From Cinclus cinclus (Eukaryota; Chordata; Aves; Passeriformes; Cinclidae): 64,000 nucleotides of DNA. Made by a program: the position numbers and the translations under genes. Shown one piece after another: positions 27,201 to 37,020 of the stretch. Where the stretch lies: the NCBI RefSeq assembly GCF_963662255.1, contig NC_085074.1, positions 1-64,000 on the forward strand. Direction: 5' to 3'. Position 1 is the stretch's first letter. Every line of letters begins with the position of its first letter. The notes under the pieces were generated by a model. It saw nothing but the letters and a program-made list of their open reading frames with translations. It ran no database searches and had not been told where the DNA came from.

Positions 27201-30200
27201 GGCGCTTTTACGCCCCCTTGGTGTCAATAGGGATCCTGGGATTATTAGCCTGCATTGGGTCACAATGGTTCCTTGCTTCTCATAACCCCTGCGGTGTCAC
27301 AATGCATCCCATGCCCTTTTGGGCCACTTGTTGTCACAATGAATCATTTGATTCTTGGCCTCCATGGTGGCATAATAGATCCTTGCTTCTATTGGTCCCC
27401 GTGCTGTAACAATCCATCCCTGGCCCTTTTTATACCCCCTGGGGTCACAAGGGATCATTAGATTGTTAGCCTGCATTGGGTCACAATGGTTCCTTGCTTC
27501 TCTTAACCTCTGTGGTGTCACAATGCATTCCAATACATTTTAGGCCCCTTGGTCTTACAATGAACCATTTGATTCTTGGCCTTCATGGTGTCATAATGGT
27601 TCCTTGCTTCTATAGGTCCCCATGCTGTCACAGTTAATCCGTGGTCCTTTTGCGCCGCCTGGTGTCAAAAGGGATTCTTAGATTGTTAGCCTGCATTGGG
27701 TCACAATGTTTCCTTGCTTCTCTTAACCTCTGTGGTGTCACAATGCATCCCATGCCCTTTTAGGCCACTTGATGTCACAATGGCTCATTTGATTCTTGGC
27801 CTCCATGGTGGCATAATAGATCCTTGCTTCTATTGGTCGCCGTTCTGTAACAATTCATCCCTGGCCCTTTTAGGCCCATTCGTGCCACAAGGGATCATTA
27901 GATTGTTAGCCTGCATTGGGTCACAATGGTTCCTTGCTTGTCTTAACCTCTGTGCTGTCACAATGCATCCCATGCCCTTTTAGGCCACTTGATGTCACAA
28001 TGAATCATTTGGTTCTTGGCCTCCATGGTGTCATAATCCTTCCTTGTTTCTATTGGGCCCCATGCTGTCACAATTCATCCCTGGCCCTTTTACACCCACT
28101 GGTGTCAAAAGGGATCCTGGGATTCTTAGCCTCCATTGGGTCAAAATGGATCCTTGCTTCTCTTAACCCCTGTGCTGTCACAATGCATCCCATGCCCTTT
28201 TAGGCCACTTGATGTCACAATGAATCATTTGGTTCTTGGCCTCCATGGTGTCATAAGATTTCTATGTTTTTATTGTGCCCCATGCTTTCACAATTAATCC
28301 CTGGACCTTTTACAACACCTGGTGTCACAATGGATAATTAGATTGTTAACCTCCTTTGGGTCACAATGGTTCCTTGCTTCTCTTAACCTCTGTGGTGTCA
28401 CAATGCATCCCATGTACTTTTAGGCCACTTGATGTCACAATGAATCATTTGATGGTTGGCCTCTATGGTGGCATAATTGTATCAGGTTTTAATTGGGCCC
28501 CATGCTTTCACAGTCCCTCCCTGGCCCTATTACAACCCCTGGTGTCACAAGGAATCATTAGATTGTTAGCGTGCATTGGGTCACAATGGTTCCTTGCTTC
28601 TCTTAACCGCTGTGGTGTCACAATGCATCCCATGCCCATTTAGGCCACTTGGTGTTACAATGAATCTTTTGATTCTTGGTCTCTATGGTATCATAATATT
28701 TCCATGATTTTCTTGGGCCCCATGCTTTCACAATTCATCCCTGGCCCTTTTAAAACCCCTGGTGTCACAATGGATCATTAGATTGTTAGCCTCCCTTGGG
28801 TAACAATGGTTCCTTGCTTCGCTTAACCCCTGTGGTGTCACAATGCATCCCATGCCCTTTTAGGCCACTTGATGTCACAATGAATCATTTGATTCTTGGC
28901 CTGCATGGTGGCATAATAGATCCTTGCTTCTATTGGTCCCCGTGCTGTAACAATCCATCCCTGGCCCTTTTACAACACCAGGTGTCACAAGGGATCATTA
29001 GATTGTTAGCCTGCATTGGGTCACATGGTTCCTTGCTTCTCTTAACCTCTGTGGTGTCACAATGCATCCCATGCCCTTTTAGGCCACTTGATGTCACAAT
29101 GAATCATTTGGTTCTTGGCCTCCCTGGTGTCATAATATTTCCCTGTTTTTATTGTGCCCCATGCTTTCACCATCCATCCCTGGCCCTTTTACGCCCCCTC
29201 GTGTCAAAAGGGATCCTGGGATTATTAGCCTTCATTGGGTCACAATGGTTCCTTGTTTCTCTTAACCTCTGTGCTGTCACAATGCATCTCAGGCCCTTTT
29301 AGGCCACTTGATGTCACAATGAATCATTTGACTCTTGGCCTCCATGGTGTCATAATAGATCCTTTCTTCTATTGGTCCCCGTGCTGTAACAATGCATCCC
29401 TCGCCCTTTTGGGACCCTTGGTGTCACAAGGGATCATTAGATTGTTAGCCTGCATTGGGTCACAATGGTTCCTTGCTTCTCTTAACCCCTGTGCTGTCAC
29501 AATGCATCCCATGCCCTTTTAGGCCACTTGATGTCACAATGAATTATTTGATTCTTGGCCTCAATGGTGGCATAATAGATCCTTGCTTCTATTGTCCCCC
29601 GTGCTGTAACAATTCATCCCTGGCCCTTTTAGGCCCATTGGTGTCACAAGGGATCATTAGATTGTTAGCCTGCATTGGGTCACAATGGTTCCTTGCTTCT
29701 CTTAACCTCTGTGGTGTCAGAATGCATCCCATGCCCTTTTAGGCCACTTGATGTCACAATGAATCATTTGATTCTTGGCCTCTATGGTGTCATAGTATTT
29801 CCATGTTTTTATTGTGCCCCATGCTTTCACCATCCATCCCTGGCCCTTTTACAACTCCTGGTGTCACAAGGGATCATTAGATTGTTAGCCTCCTTTAGGT
29901 AACAATGGATCCTTGCTTCTCTTAACCCCTGTGCTGTCACAATGCATCCCATGCCCTTTTAGGCCACTTGATGTCACAATGAATCATTTGATTCTTGGCC
30001 TCCATGGTGTCATAATGTTTCCTTGCTTCTATAGGGCCCCATGCTGTCACAGTTCATCCCTGGTCCTTCTGCGCCTCCTGGTGCCAACAGGGATCATTAG
30101 ATTAATAGCCTCCATTGGGTCTCAATGGTTCCTTCCTTCTCTTAACCTCTGTGGTGACACAATGCATCCCATGCCCTTTTAGGCCAATTGATGTCACAAT

Positions 30201-31468
30201 GAATCATTTGATGGATGGCCTCCATGGTGGCATAATAGTTCCTTGTTTCTATTGTGCCCCCTGCTGTCACAATTCATCCCTGGCCCTTTTACGCCCCCTG
30301 GTGTCAAAAGCGATCCTGGGATTATTAACCTCCATTGGGTCACAATGGATCCTTGCTTCTCTTAACCCCTGTGCTGTCACAATGCATCCCATGCGCTTTT
30401 AGGCCACTTGACGTCACAATGAATCATTTGATTCTTGGCCTCCATGGTGGCATAATAGATCCTTGCTTCTATTGGTCCCCGTGCTATAACAATCCATCCC
30501 TGGCCCTTTTACAACCCCTGGTGTCACAATGGATCATTAGATTGTTAGCCTCCCTTGGGTCACAATGGTTCCTTGCTTCTCTTAGCCCCTGTGGTGTCAC
30601 AATGCATCCCATGCCTTTTTAGGCCACTTGGTGTTACAATGAATCATTTGATTCTTGGTCTCTATGGTGTCATAATGTTTCCATGTTTTTATTGGGCCCC
30701 ATGATTTCACAATTCATCCCTGGCCCTTTTACAACCCCTGGTGCCCCAAGGGATCATTAGATTATTAGCCTCCATTGGGTCACAATGGTTCCTTGCTTCT
30801 CTTAACCTCTGTGGTGTCACAATGCATTCCATGCCCTTTTAGGCCACTTGATGTCACAATGAATCATTTGATTCTTTGCCTCCATGGTGGCATCATTGTA
30901 CCAGGTTTTAATTGGGCCCCATGCTGTAACAATCCATCCCTGGCCCTTTTACGCCCCCTGGTGTCACAAGGGATCATTAGATTGTTAGCCTGCATTGGGT
31001 AACAATGGTTCCTTGCTTCTCTTAACATCTGTAGTGTCACAATGCATCCCATTCACTTTTAGGCCATTTGATGTCACAATGAATTATTTGATTCTTGGTC
31101 TCTATGGTATCATAATGTTTCCATGTTTTTCTTGGGCCCCATGCTTTCACAATTCATCCCTGGCCCTTTTAAAACACCTGGTGTCACAATGGATCATTAG
31201 ATTGTTAGCCTCCCTTGGGTCACAATGGTTCCTTGCTTCTCTTAACCTCTGTGGTGTCACAATGCATCCCATGCCCATTTAGGCCACTTGGTGTTACAAT
31301 GAATCTTTTGATTCTGGGCCTCTATGGTGTCATAATGTTTCCATGATTTTCTTGGGCCCCATGCTGTAACAATCCATCCCTGGCCCTTTTACAATCCCTG
31401 GTGTCACAAGGGATCATTAGATTGTTAGTCTGCATTGGGTCACAAGGGTTCCTTTCTTCTCTTAACCT

Positions 31469-32759
31469 GTTGCTCAGGGCCACAGTGGAATTCGTTCTTC
31501 TTCCGGGTGACCAGGTAGAGAGGGCTCACGATCTGGCTGTACTCAGGAATGTGCATTCTCCAAAAGCCTAAGGCACCTAGGAAAGCTTGTGTTTCCTTCT
31601 TGTTGGTTGGTGGAGACATCGCGGTGATCTTATTGATGACCTCAGTGGGGATTTGGCGCCGCCCGTCTTGCCACTTTACTCCCAGGAACTGGATCTCTCG
31701 TGCAGGACCTTTGACTTTGCTCCTCTTGATGGCAAAACCGGCTCCCAGCAGAATCTGGATGATCTTTTCTCCTTTCTCAAATACTTCCATTGCCGTGTTC
31801 CCCCACACAATGATGTCATCAATGTATTGCATATGTTCTGGAGCTTCACCCTTTTCCAGTGCAGCCTGGATCAGTCCATGGCAGATGGTGGGGCTGTGTT
31901 TCCACCCCTGGGGCAGTCGGTTCCAGGTGTACTGCATGCCCCTCCAGGTGAAAGCAAACTGAGGCCTGCACTCTGCTGCCAGAGGAATGGAGAAAAATGC
32001 ATTGGCAATGTCAATGGTGGCGTACCACTTTGCTGCCTTGGACTCCAGCTCGTACTGGAGTTCCAGCATGTCCGGCACGGCAGCGCTCAGCGGTGGAGTC
32101 ACTTCATTCAATGCACGATAGTCCACAGTCAATCTCCATTCTCCGTCAGACTTGCGCACAGGCCAGATGGGGCTGTTGAAGGGTGAGTGGGTTTTGCTGA
32201 CCACCCCTTGGCCCTCCAGCTCACGGATCATCTTGTGGATGGGGATCACGGCATCTCGATTTGTCCTGTACTGCCGGTGGTGCACTGTGGAGGTGGCAAT
32301 TGGCACTTGCTGCTCCTTCACCTTCAGGAGTCCCACTACAGATGGGTTCTCTGACAGTCCAAGCAAGGTGTTCAATTGCTTAATGTTTTCTGCCTCTACA
32401 GCAGCTATTCCAAAAGCCCACCTGAGTCCCTTTGGGTCTTTGTAATAGCCATTCCTCAGGAAGTCTATGCCTAGAATACACGGTGCCTCTGGGCCAGCCA
32501 CAATTGGATGCTTCTGCCACTCCTTCCCAGTCAGGCTCACCTCAGCCTCCAGCAAAGTCAATTCCTGTGATCCCTCTGTCACCCCAGCAATAGAAACAGG
32601 CTCTTCCCCAACATGTTCTGATGGTATTAGGGTGACCTGTGAACCAGTGTCAACTAATGCCCTATGTTTTTGTGGCTCTGATGTGCCAGGCCATCGGATC
32701 CACACCGTCCAAAAGACCCGGTTTTCCCGTGCCTCTCCCTGGCTAGAGGCAGGGCCCCT
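31469..32759 (-). pseudogene. pro-pol: retroviral protease and reverse transcriptase (3' truncated)
   Basis: The frame is open from the codon after the gag UAG (32,759) to the satellite junction. A retropepsin active-site DTG (32,651-32,643, in the setting LVDTGSQ) comes first, then a linker, then RT palm and fingers: the first catalytic aspartate in the DIANAFF segment (about 32,012), LPQG (31,916-31,905) and the catalytic YIDD (31,826-31,815), followed by the start of the thumb or connection region. The coding match ends at the residues GPEQQ near 31,468-31,480; beyond that the frame reads satellite. RNase H and integrase are missing, so the copy cannot be autonomous. Expression would need readthrough of the gag stop, since there is no frame change between gag and pol and no strong start codon near the beginning of the frame. 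Confidence 0.93.
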
Positions 32760-32764
32760 CTAGC
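32742..32764 (-). promoter_or_regulatory. hairpin over the gag UAG stop, candidate readthrough element
   Basis: A perfect 8-bp inverted repeat (GCTAGAGG, 7-nt loop, CCTCTAGC) spans the gag stop codon, which sits in the first arm on the coding strand. Downstream codons continue in the same frame into protease. Gammaretroviruses suppress a gag UAG with help from a downstream pseudoknot; here the stem includes the stop itself, which is a different geometry. The function is inferred and the palindrome could be chance. Confidence 0.4.
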
Positions 32765-34382
32765 ACTGGTTATTATTTTCTTCCTGGGCATACATGTTGG
32801 AGGTTCCCTCAAGGGGATCTGACAAATCATCCTCCCTTTTGTAATACCCTGCATCTTGGTTATGGGAAGTTGAGGCTACCTTCACTTTAGTGGAGCTCCT
32901 TTGGTTAGTGTTTCCCTCCTTGAGTTGACGCACCCGCGCTGCCAGGGCGGAAGTGGGTTTCCCATCCCACCTCCTCATGTCTTCCCCATGGTCACGCAGA
33001 AAGAACCACAGGTCAGCTCGTGGGGTGTATCCTCTCTCCTTAGCTGGGGGACGTTGGGCTCTAACTCTGGGATCTGTGACTCGCACTGGTGCTGCATTGA
33101 CCTTCCTCATCTCCTCCCTCACCCCTCTTATCTCCTCCTTGAACTCCTCTCTGAGTTCCCTAATCACGGCAGAGACCTGAGCCTGCATTGGGCCATTCAT
33201 TATACTCTCAAAATTTCTGAGCTTATCGGCAACAGAACCCACTGTCTCGTGGTTGGTGTCAGCATTAATGGCTGCAATGAATGTGGTGTATTGAGATGGC
33301 CCCAGGTGTGCCAGATTCCGCAACATCTGCCCTGTGCACCTGACCTTGTCGGGGTCATTGTCATGTTGTCCACCCCTCCCAAAGAGTACTTCCAGTATTG
33401 CTACTTCTCTCAGCTGTTGGATCCCCTCCTCAGCGGTCTTCCAGCGCATTCTATGGTGGTGCTCCTGCATTCTCTCTCTGTGGACAAACCTCTCTCTTAC
33501 ACTCATTAAAAGCCGCTCCCAGAGGGAAAGGGGGCCTGGCTCCCTTACAAATACCTGATCCACGCCTGAGTCCTGGGTCAGGGGTCCCAAATTCCTTGCC
33601 TCAGTACCATCCAGCTGCACACCTGTACCCATAAGGTCCCAGACCCGCAGTAACCACGTTGTAAAAGCCTCACGGCCCCTTCGTACAACATCTTTACGCA
33701 GATTACGGAGACTCTCGTATGACAAGGACTCTGTGACGATCTCAACCTCTGGCTCCCCTGCTGGTTGTGAGGGCCCTGCTTTCTGATCATTATTATCTAG
33801 GTGCTTTGTTTTCACCTTAGACTTTCTAGTTTCCACGGGGGCAACTGCTGCTGGCTGTGAGTGCCCTTGCAGTTCAGCTGGAGCCTGGAGAGATGTAACG
33901 TTTGTGGGTTCCACTGCTGCACCATCAGGTTCTCCCTCTTTAAGGCAGGGCGACAGTTTCTCAAGAGCTGGGGAAAGGTACTCCTTCAGCATTTGGCCCA
34001 TCTCCTTCACTAGAAACCCCACCCACTCTGGATGGTTCCTTTCTGAGGTGGGCTCTGGGGCAGAGTCAGGCTCAGGGGCAACATCCTTAACCTCTGGGGC
34101 AGGGTCAAGCTCTGGGGCAGAATCTTTAGTCTCTGGGGCAGGGGCAGGGTCAGGCTCTGGGGCAGAATCCTTAGTCTCTGGGGCAGAGCCAGGCTCTGGG
34201 GCAGAATCCCTACTTCTTGGGGGACGTATCAGGGTTGTCATCCAAGTCAATCTCCCCTCATCTCGGAATGTTAAATAGAAGAGGTTTACAAGGCCTATTA
34301 GCAATGCCAGCCACTGTATGATATTATTACCACTTAGAAGAGATTTGAACCCTTCAAAAACTGGTGGAGCAGACCCAAAAAA
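32760..34382 (-). CDS. gag: retroviral gag-like polyprotein
   Basis: An open frame of about 540 codons runs from the leader UAG to the gag UAG. The first ATG in frame lies in the segment LTWMTTLIR near 34,247; the earlier part (about 34,382-34,250) is hydrophobic and has only non-ATG starts. The N-terminal third is rich in Pro, Glu, Asp and Ala with a repeated APEPD/APETKD motif. The middle is charged and probably helical, with WLLRVWDLMG and a segment rich in Arg and Glu, consistent with a capsid-type domain. I see no CX2CX4HX4C zinc knuckle near the C-terminus. The protein ends in a polar tail just before the UAG. The product would form the virion core. Recognition rests on position before pro-pol and composition rather than a named motif. 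Confidence 0.75.
   Translation of the reverse strand, partial: FFGSAPPVFEGFKSLLSGNNIIQWLALLIGLVNLFYLTFRDEGRLTWMTTLIRPPRSRDSAPEPGSAPETKDSAPEPDPAPAPETKDSAPELDPAPEVKDVAPEPDSAPEPTSERNHPEWVGFLVKEMGQMLKEYLSPALEKLSPCLKEGEPDGAAVEPTNVTSLQAPAELQGHSQPAAVAPVETRKSKVKTKHLDNNDQKAGPSQPAGEPEVEIVTESLSYESLRNLRKDVVRRGREAFTTWLLRVWDLMGTGVQLDGTEARNLGPLTQDSGVDQVFVREPGPLSLWERLLMSVRERFVHRERMQEHHHRMRWKTAEEGIQQLREVAILEVLFGRGGQHDNDPDKVRCTGQMLRNLAHLGPSQYTTFIAAINADTNHETVGSVADKLRNFESIMNGPMQAQVSAVIRELREEFKEEIRGVREEMRKVNAAPVRVTDPRVRAQRPPAKERGYTPRADLWFFLRDHGEDMRRWDGKPTSALAARVRQLKEGNTNQRSSTKVKVASTSHNQDAGYYKREDDLSDPLEGTSNMYAQEENNNQC
34060..34215. repeat. coding minisatellite in gag
   Basis: Imperfect repeats of GGCTCTGGGGCAGAATC-type words, about 18-33 bp each, encode the acidic proline-rich APEPD/APETKD stretch of the gag-like protein on the minus strand. 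Copy number is likely to vary between insertions of this family. Confidence 0.75.
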
Positions 34383-34730
34383 CTATGTAAGGGGTAGGGA
34401 CAAAATTTTTCCTGGTGTCATATTCTCACAGTATGTACCATTATTAAAGTAACCCCCAAAACATACAGTTAGAGTGTGATAGCCCTGAATCCATGTGCCC
34501 ACCTTCCAGAGGAAGTTAAAAATCCATGAATTTTTCACGTTAACAGCCCACAAAAGGAACTGGATAATAGTTACAGCAGCCTGAGTTATAGGACCCATGT
34601 TCAAGTAAGGGACTGCAAATGGGAGAGATAAAGCTGTGGCCACATGGAGCCCAAACCACGGTAAACAGGACAACATGATGCCACCTAACACAAAACTGAG
34701 GTAACTCAAGAACTGTTGTTCCTTTTTCAC
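34383..34730 (-). CDS. hydrophobic leader ORF between primer site and gag
   Basis: A 115-codon frame begins at a GTG at 34,730, about 20 bases after the primer binding site, and stops at a UAG (34,385-34,383). The first in-frame ATG is about 19 codons in, before LSCLPWFG. The protein has two or more strongly hydrophobic stretches (around LSFVLGGIML and TQAAVTIIQFLL) and one NGT glycosylation sequon (in FNNGTY). It is in the same frame as gag, separated by that UAG only. By analogy with glycosylated Gag of gammaretroviruses it could be a membrane-targeting extension, but the stop codon and weak start leave this unproven; an unused leader frame is the alternative. Confidence 0.45.
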   Translation of the reverse strand: MKKEQQFLSYLSFVLGGIMLSCLPWFGLHVATALSLPFAVPYLNMGPITQAAVTIIQFLLWAVNVKNSWIFNFLWKVGTWIQGYHTLTVCFGGYFNNGTYCENMTPGKILSLPLT

Positions 34731-34752
34731 CCTTTCCTCTCAATGCCCTTGG

Positions 34753-34770
34753 GCCCCACATTGGGCGCCA
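34753..34770 (-). other. retroviral primer binding site
   Basis: On the minus strand the 18 bases TGGCGCCCAATGTGGGGC lie five bases after the LTR end (CA). The leading TGG matches the CCA end of a tRNA, and the first eight bases match the complement of a lysine-type tRNA 3' end; the remainder does not match the usual Lys site, so the primer tRNA is uncertain. Confidence 0.7.
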
Positions 34771-34775
34771 AAATC

Positions 34776-35480
34776 TGTCCTGGTTTGAAAGACAGATGTT
34801 TGCTAAGGAAAGCAGAAGCCTCCCTTTGGACTGAAAAATGTGATCCTTCCTTCCTACAGATTATTATGATTTTGAAATTAAGGGAGTTCTCAGGCAAAGA
34901 TATGGGGGTAGGAATAACAGTTCTTTACTAGTATATCTAACAAGACAAACAAGAACAACACCAGCTATGAAATTACCCACAAACAGAACAGTAACTCAGT
35001 CCCAGTGTTTTTTGGCTGCAGGCACCTTTTCCCTGAGCTGCAGTTCCCGGTGCTGGGGGCGGGCAGGTCCCGCAGAGCTGCAGGAGGGCTGGGGGTGATG
35101 GCAGTGCTGTCCCAGGGGGAGAGAGAGATGGAGAGAGCCCTCCGCTCACGGTGTGGGTCCTGGTGCTCAGCAGAGTGCTGGATGGTGGTAGTTCACAGCG
35201 AGAAGGCAGCAGGGCAGGGTCCAACAGCAGTGGGGATGGCTCCCGGCACTGGGATGGCAGGGATGGGGCTGACGCGGCGATCGTCCTTCTCGTCCGAACT
35301 CCACGGGGGAAATGGGCCGAGCCAGAGCCTTCCGCTTCCTCTTCTGGCTGTTTGAATCTCGAGGGGTTTCCCTCCTCTCTCTCCCCTCCCTCTTGCCACC
35401 AGGGCTCAGTCAACAGGTATCTTAGCATGACAATGGGGAAAATTCCACAGAGGGAAAAGTGAGAGAACCAATCCCCAACA
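34776..35480 (-). mobile_element. 5' LTR of the truncated retrovirus
   Basis: Begins TGTTGGGG and ends GGACA on the minus strand (TG...CA), 705 bp. The copy at 41,990-42,693 is about 97% identical (roughly twenty differences plus single-base indels), which fixes both ends exactly. The element is immediately followed by the primer binding site, so this is the 5' LTR. A possible poly(A) signal of the AGTAAA form lies near 34,922. Confidence 0.93.
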
Positions 35481-37020
35481 ACCGCCCAGTTTTGGGACTG
35501 CAGTTTGGAGGAGGCGCTTCGCACTCCAATGGCAGCCAGGCTTCCAGGTGGTGGAAGCCTTGGTATGGGAGAAGTTTTGGGAGCCTCCACAGGGACATTG
35601 CCACATCCCAAAACTCCTGAATCCCCTCCTAAAATCACGTGGACTCTCTCACAGACACACTAGGGACACTCCTGGGGACACTGGAACCTCCTGAGGACAT
35701 TAGAATGCCTCAAAATTCCTGGATCCCCCCCTGAAGTCTCTTGCCAAAAAAATTCCCCAAAAATCCCAAAATATCCCAAAAAATACCCCAAAAAATCACT
35801 AAAAATTTGAAGAAAAATTAAAGAAAAAAAACAATTCCCCAAATTATCCCCCAAAATTCCTGACTTTATTTTACTTATCCAGGAGTTTGAACCCTTCCCA
35901 AAAATCCCCCAAAATTCAAAGAAAACCCAAAAATTCCTAAAAAACTCAAAAGAAATGCTAGAAAAACTGTTTTAAATAATAATTTTTAAAATCCTGTGAT
36001 TTTTTCACCTATCTGGAAGTTCCATCCTGACCCAAAACCTGCCCCAACCCCACCCCCAAAATAAAAACGAAACCTGCCAAAAAATCCCTAAATATTTGGA
36101 AAAAATTATGTTTTATAAAAATTCCCAAAACTTTTATGTAACTTGGAGTTTCATCCTGACCTGAAACACGCATGAAAAATCCCCCAAAATCCCAAAAACA
36201 CTGCCAAAACAATCACTTAAAAATTTGAAAAAATTAAAAATTTTTAAAAAATCTGGAAGGTTCCTTACCTTCCAGGATCAGCTCCATCTGCTGCAGGCGT
36301 GTGGGGAGGGGCTGAGCATGGCATGGATCAGGGCCCCCCCAAAATGGATAAAAACCCTCTGAACCTCCCCAAATACCCTAAAAAATACTCAAATAATTTC
36401 CCCCAAATTTTCCCAAATTTCTTACCTGTGCAGAACCTTCATCCTCACCTAAAACCCCCTGAAAACACCCTCAAAATTTTAAAAATGTCTCAAAAAAATC
36501 AGTAAAAAAATCATTAAAATTTTTTTTAAATCCTAAAAATTAAAAAAATCCCCCAAATTCCTCTAATTTTCACCAATCCAAGAGTTTCATGCTGACACAA
36601 AACCTGCCCAGAAGTCCCCCCAAACACCCCCAAATTTTAAAAAGAAATTGAAAAACTTTGAAAGAAAATCTAAAAATTTCCTTTCAGGAAATCCCCCAAA
36701 ATTCCCAAAAAATCCCATTAATTCCTGTAATTTTGTTTAATTATCTGGGAGTTTCATCCAAAACCCAAACCTGTTTGGAAAGTCTCCAAAAATCCTTCCA
36801 AAAAAATCACTAGAATTTTTTTTTTTTCTTTGGTTGTTGTTTCTAATGTTAAAAATTCACAAAAATATTCACCCCTAAAAAAAGTCTAAAAATTCCCTAA
36901 ATATTTACTTATCCAAGTGTTTCATCCCAACTGGCTGCCCTGGCTCAGCCCCACCCCCACCGAGGGGATGGGGAGGGGCCAAAGCCACGCCCCCCAGCCC
37001 CACTCTCTTCCCCATCCCCT
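35481..37020. other. low-complexity intergenic DNA, CCCCAAAAATT words
   Basis: No gene recognised. The plus strand is dominated by runs such as CCCCAAAAATCCC and AAAATTCCC, so the minus strand is G- and T-rich with many GGGG tracts. A splice-like island on the minus strand (about 36,266-36,300, reading QQMELILE before a GTAAGG donor) and a GC-rich patch at 36,930-37,040 stand out, but neither can be joined into a gene. Confidence 0.6.

Larger units (their letters stand above)
1..31468. repeat. satellite array, 220-bp unit made of six 36-37-bp subunits
   Basis: The same 220-bp unit recurs head to tail from base 1 to the junction near 31,468, about 143 copies, so the array begins outside the window. 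Inside a unit, related subunits start about every 37 bases (for example near 299, 336, 373, 409, 446 and 484), most opening with GTCACAATG or a close variant (GTCATAATG, GTAACAATT, GTCACAAGG) and ending in a GGCC...TGGT-like tail. The fourth and fifth subunits vary most and define unit classes, such as those with ACCAGGTTTTA, CTATTGGTCCCCGTGCTG, TATAGGTCCCC or TTTTATTGTGCCCC. Units mostly differ by point changes, with rare one-base or whole-subunit indels. Open frames of 68-168 codons cross the units only because the repeat carries few stops; they are not genes. Centromeric, pericentromeric or other heterochromatic location is an inference. I do not recognise the family by name. Confidence 0.97.
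31469..35480 (-). mobile_element. endogenous retrovirus, 5' half, truncated by satellite
   Basis: On the minus strand the order is 5' LTR (35,480-34,776), primer binding site, hydrophobic leader ORF, gag, protease and reverse transcriptase, then an abrupt switch to satellite within RT. RNase H, integrase, env and the 3' LTR are absent from the window. Leader, gag and pro-pol lie in a single frame broken only by UAG codons at 34,385-34,383 and 32,762-32,760. The RT and protease are of the kind common in bird genomes. The 5-bp target duplication of a sister solo LTR fits an ERVL- or ERV1-like element better than an alpha- or betaretrovirus, but class cannot be settled without a tree. The frame is open across about 3.3 kb apart from those two stops, which suggests a fairly young insertion. 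Confidence 0.9.

Noticed and set aside
75..31282. Dozens of 68-168-codon open frames, mostly plus strand, with near-identical products
   Set aside because: They recur every 220 bp with the satellite, change frame from unit to unit because 220 is not a multiple of three, and lack any domain or regulatory context.
1..31468. Regular ~37-bp spacing resembling a CRISPR array
   Set aside because: There are no unique spacers between constant repeats; all subunits are related and the host is a vertebrate.
1..31468. CENP-B box in the satellite
   Set aside because: No TTCG....A..CGGG motif was seen in the units, so centromere function cannot be argued from sequence.
31549..34278. Plus-strand open frames opposite gag and pol
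   Set aside because: They are shadows of the retroviral coding strand with no domain of their own.
31469..35480. Complete retrovirus with integrase and env
   Set aside because: Sequence switches to satellite within RT; no integrase or envelope motifs occur in the window.
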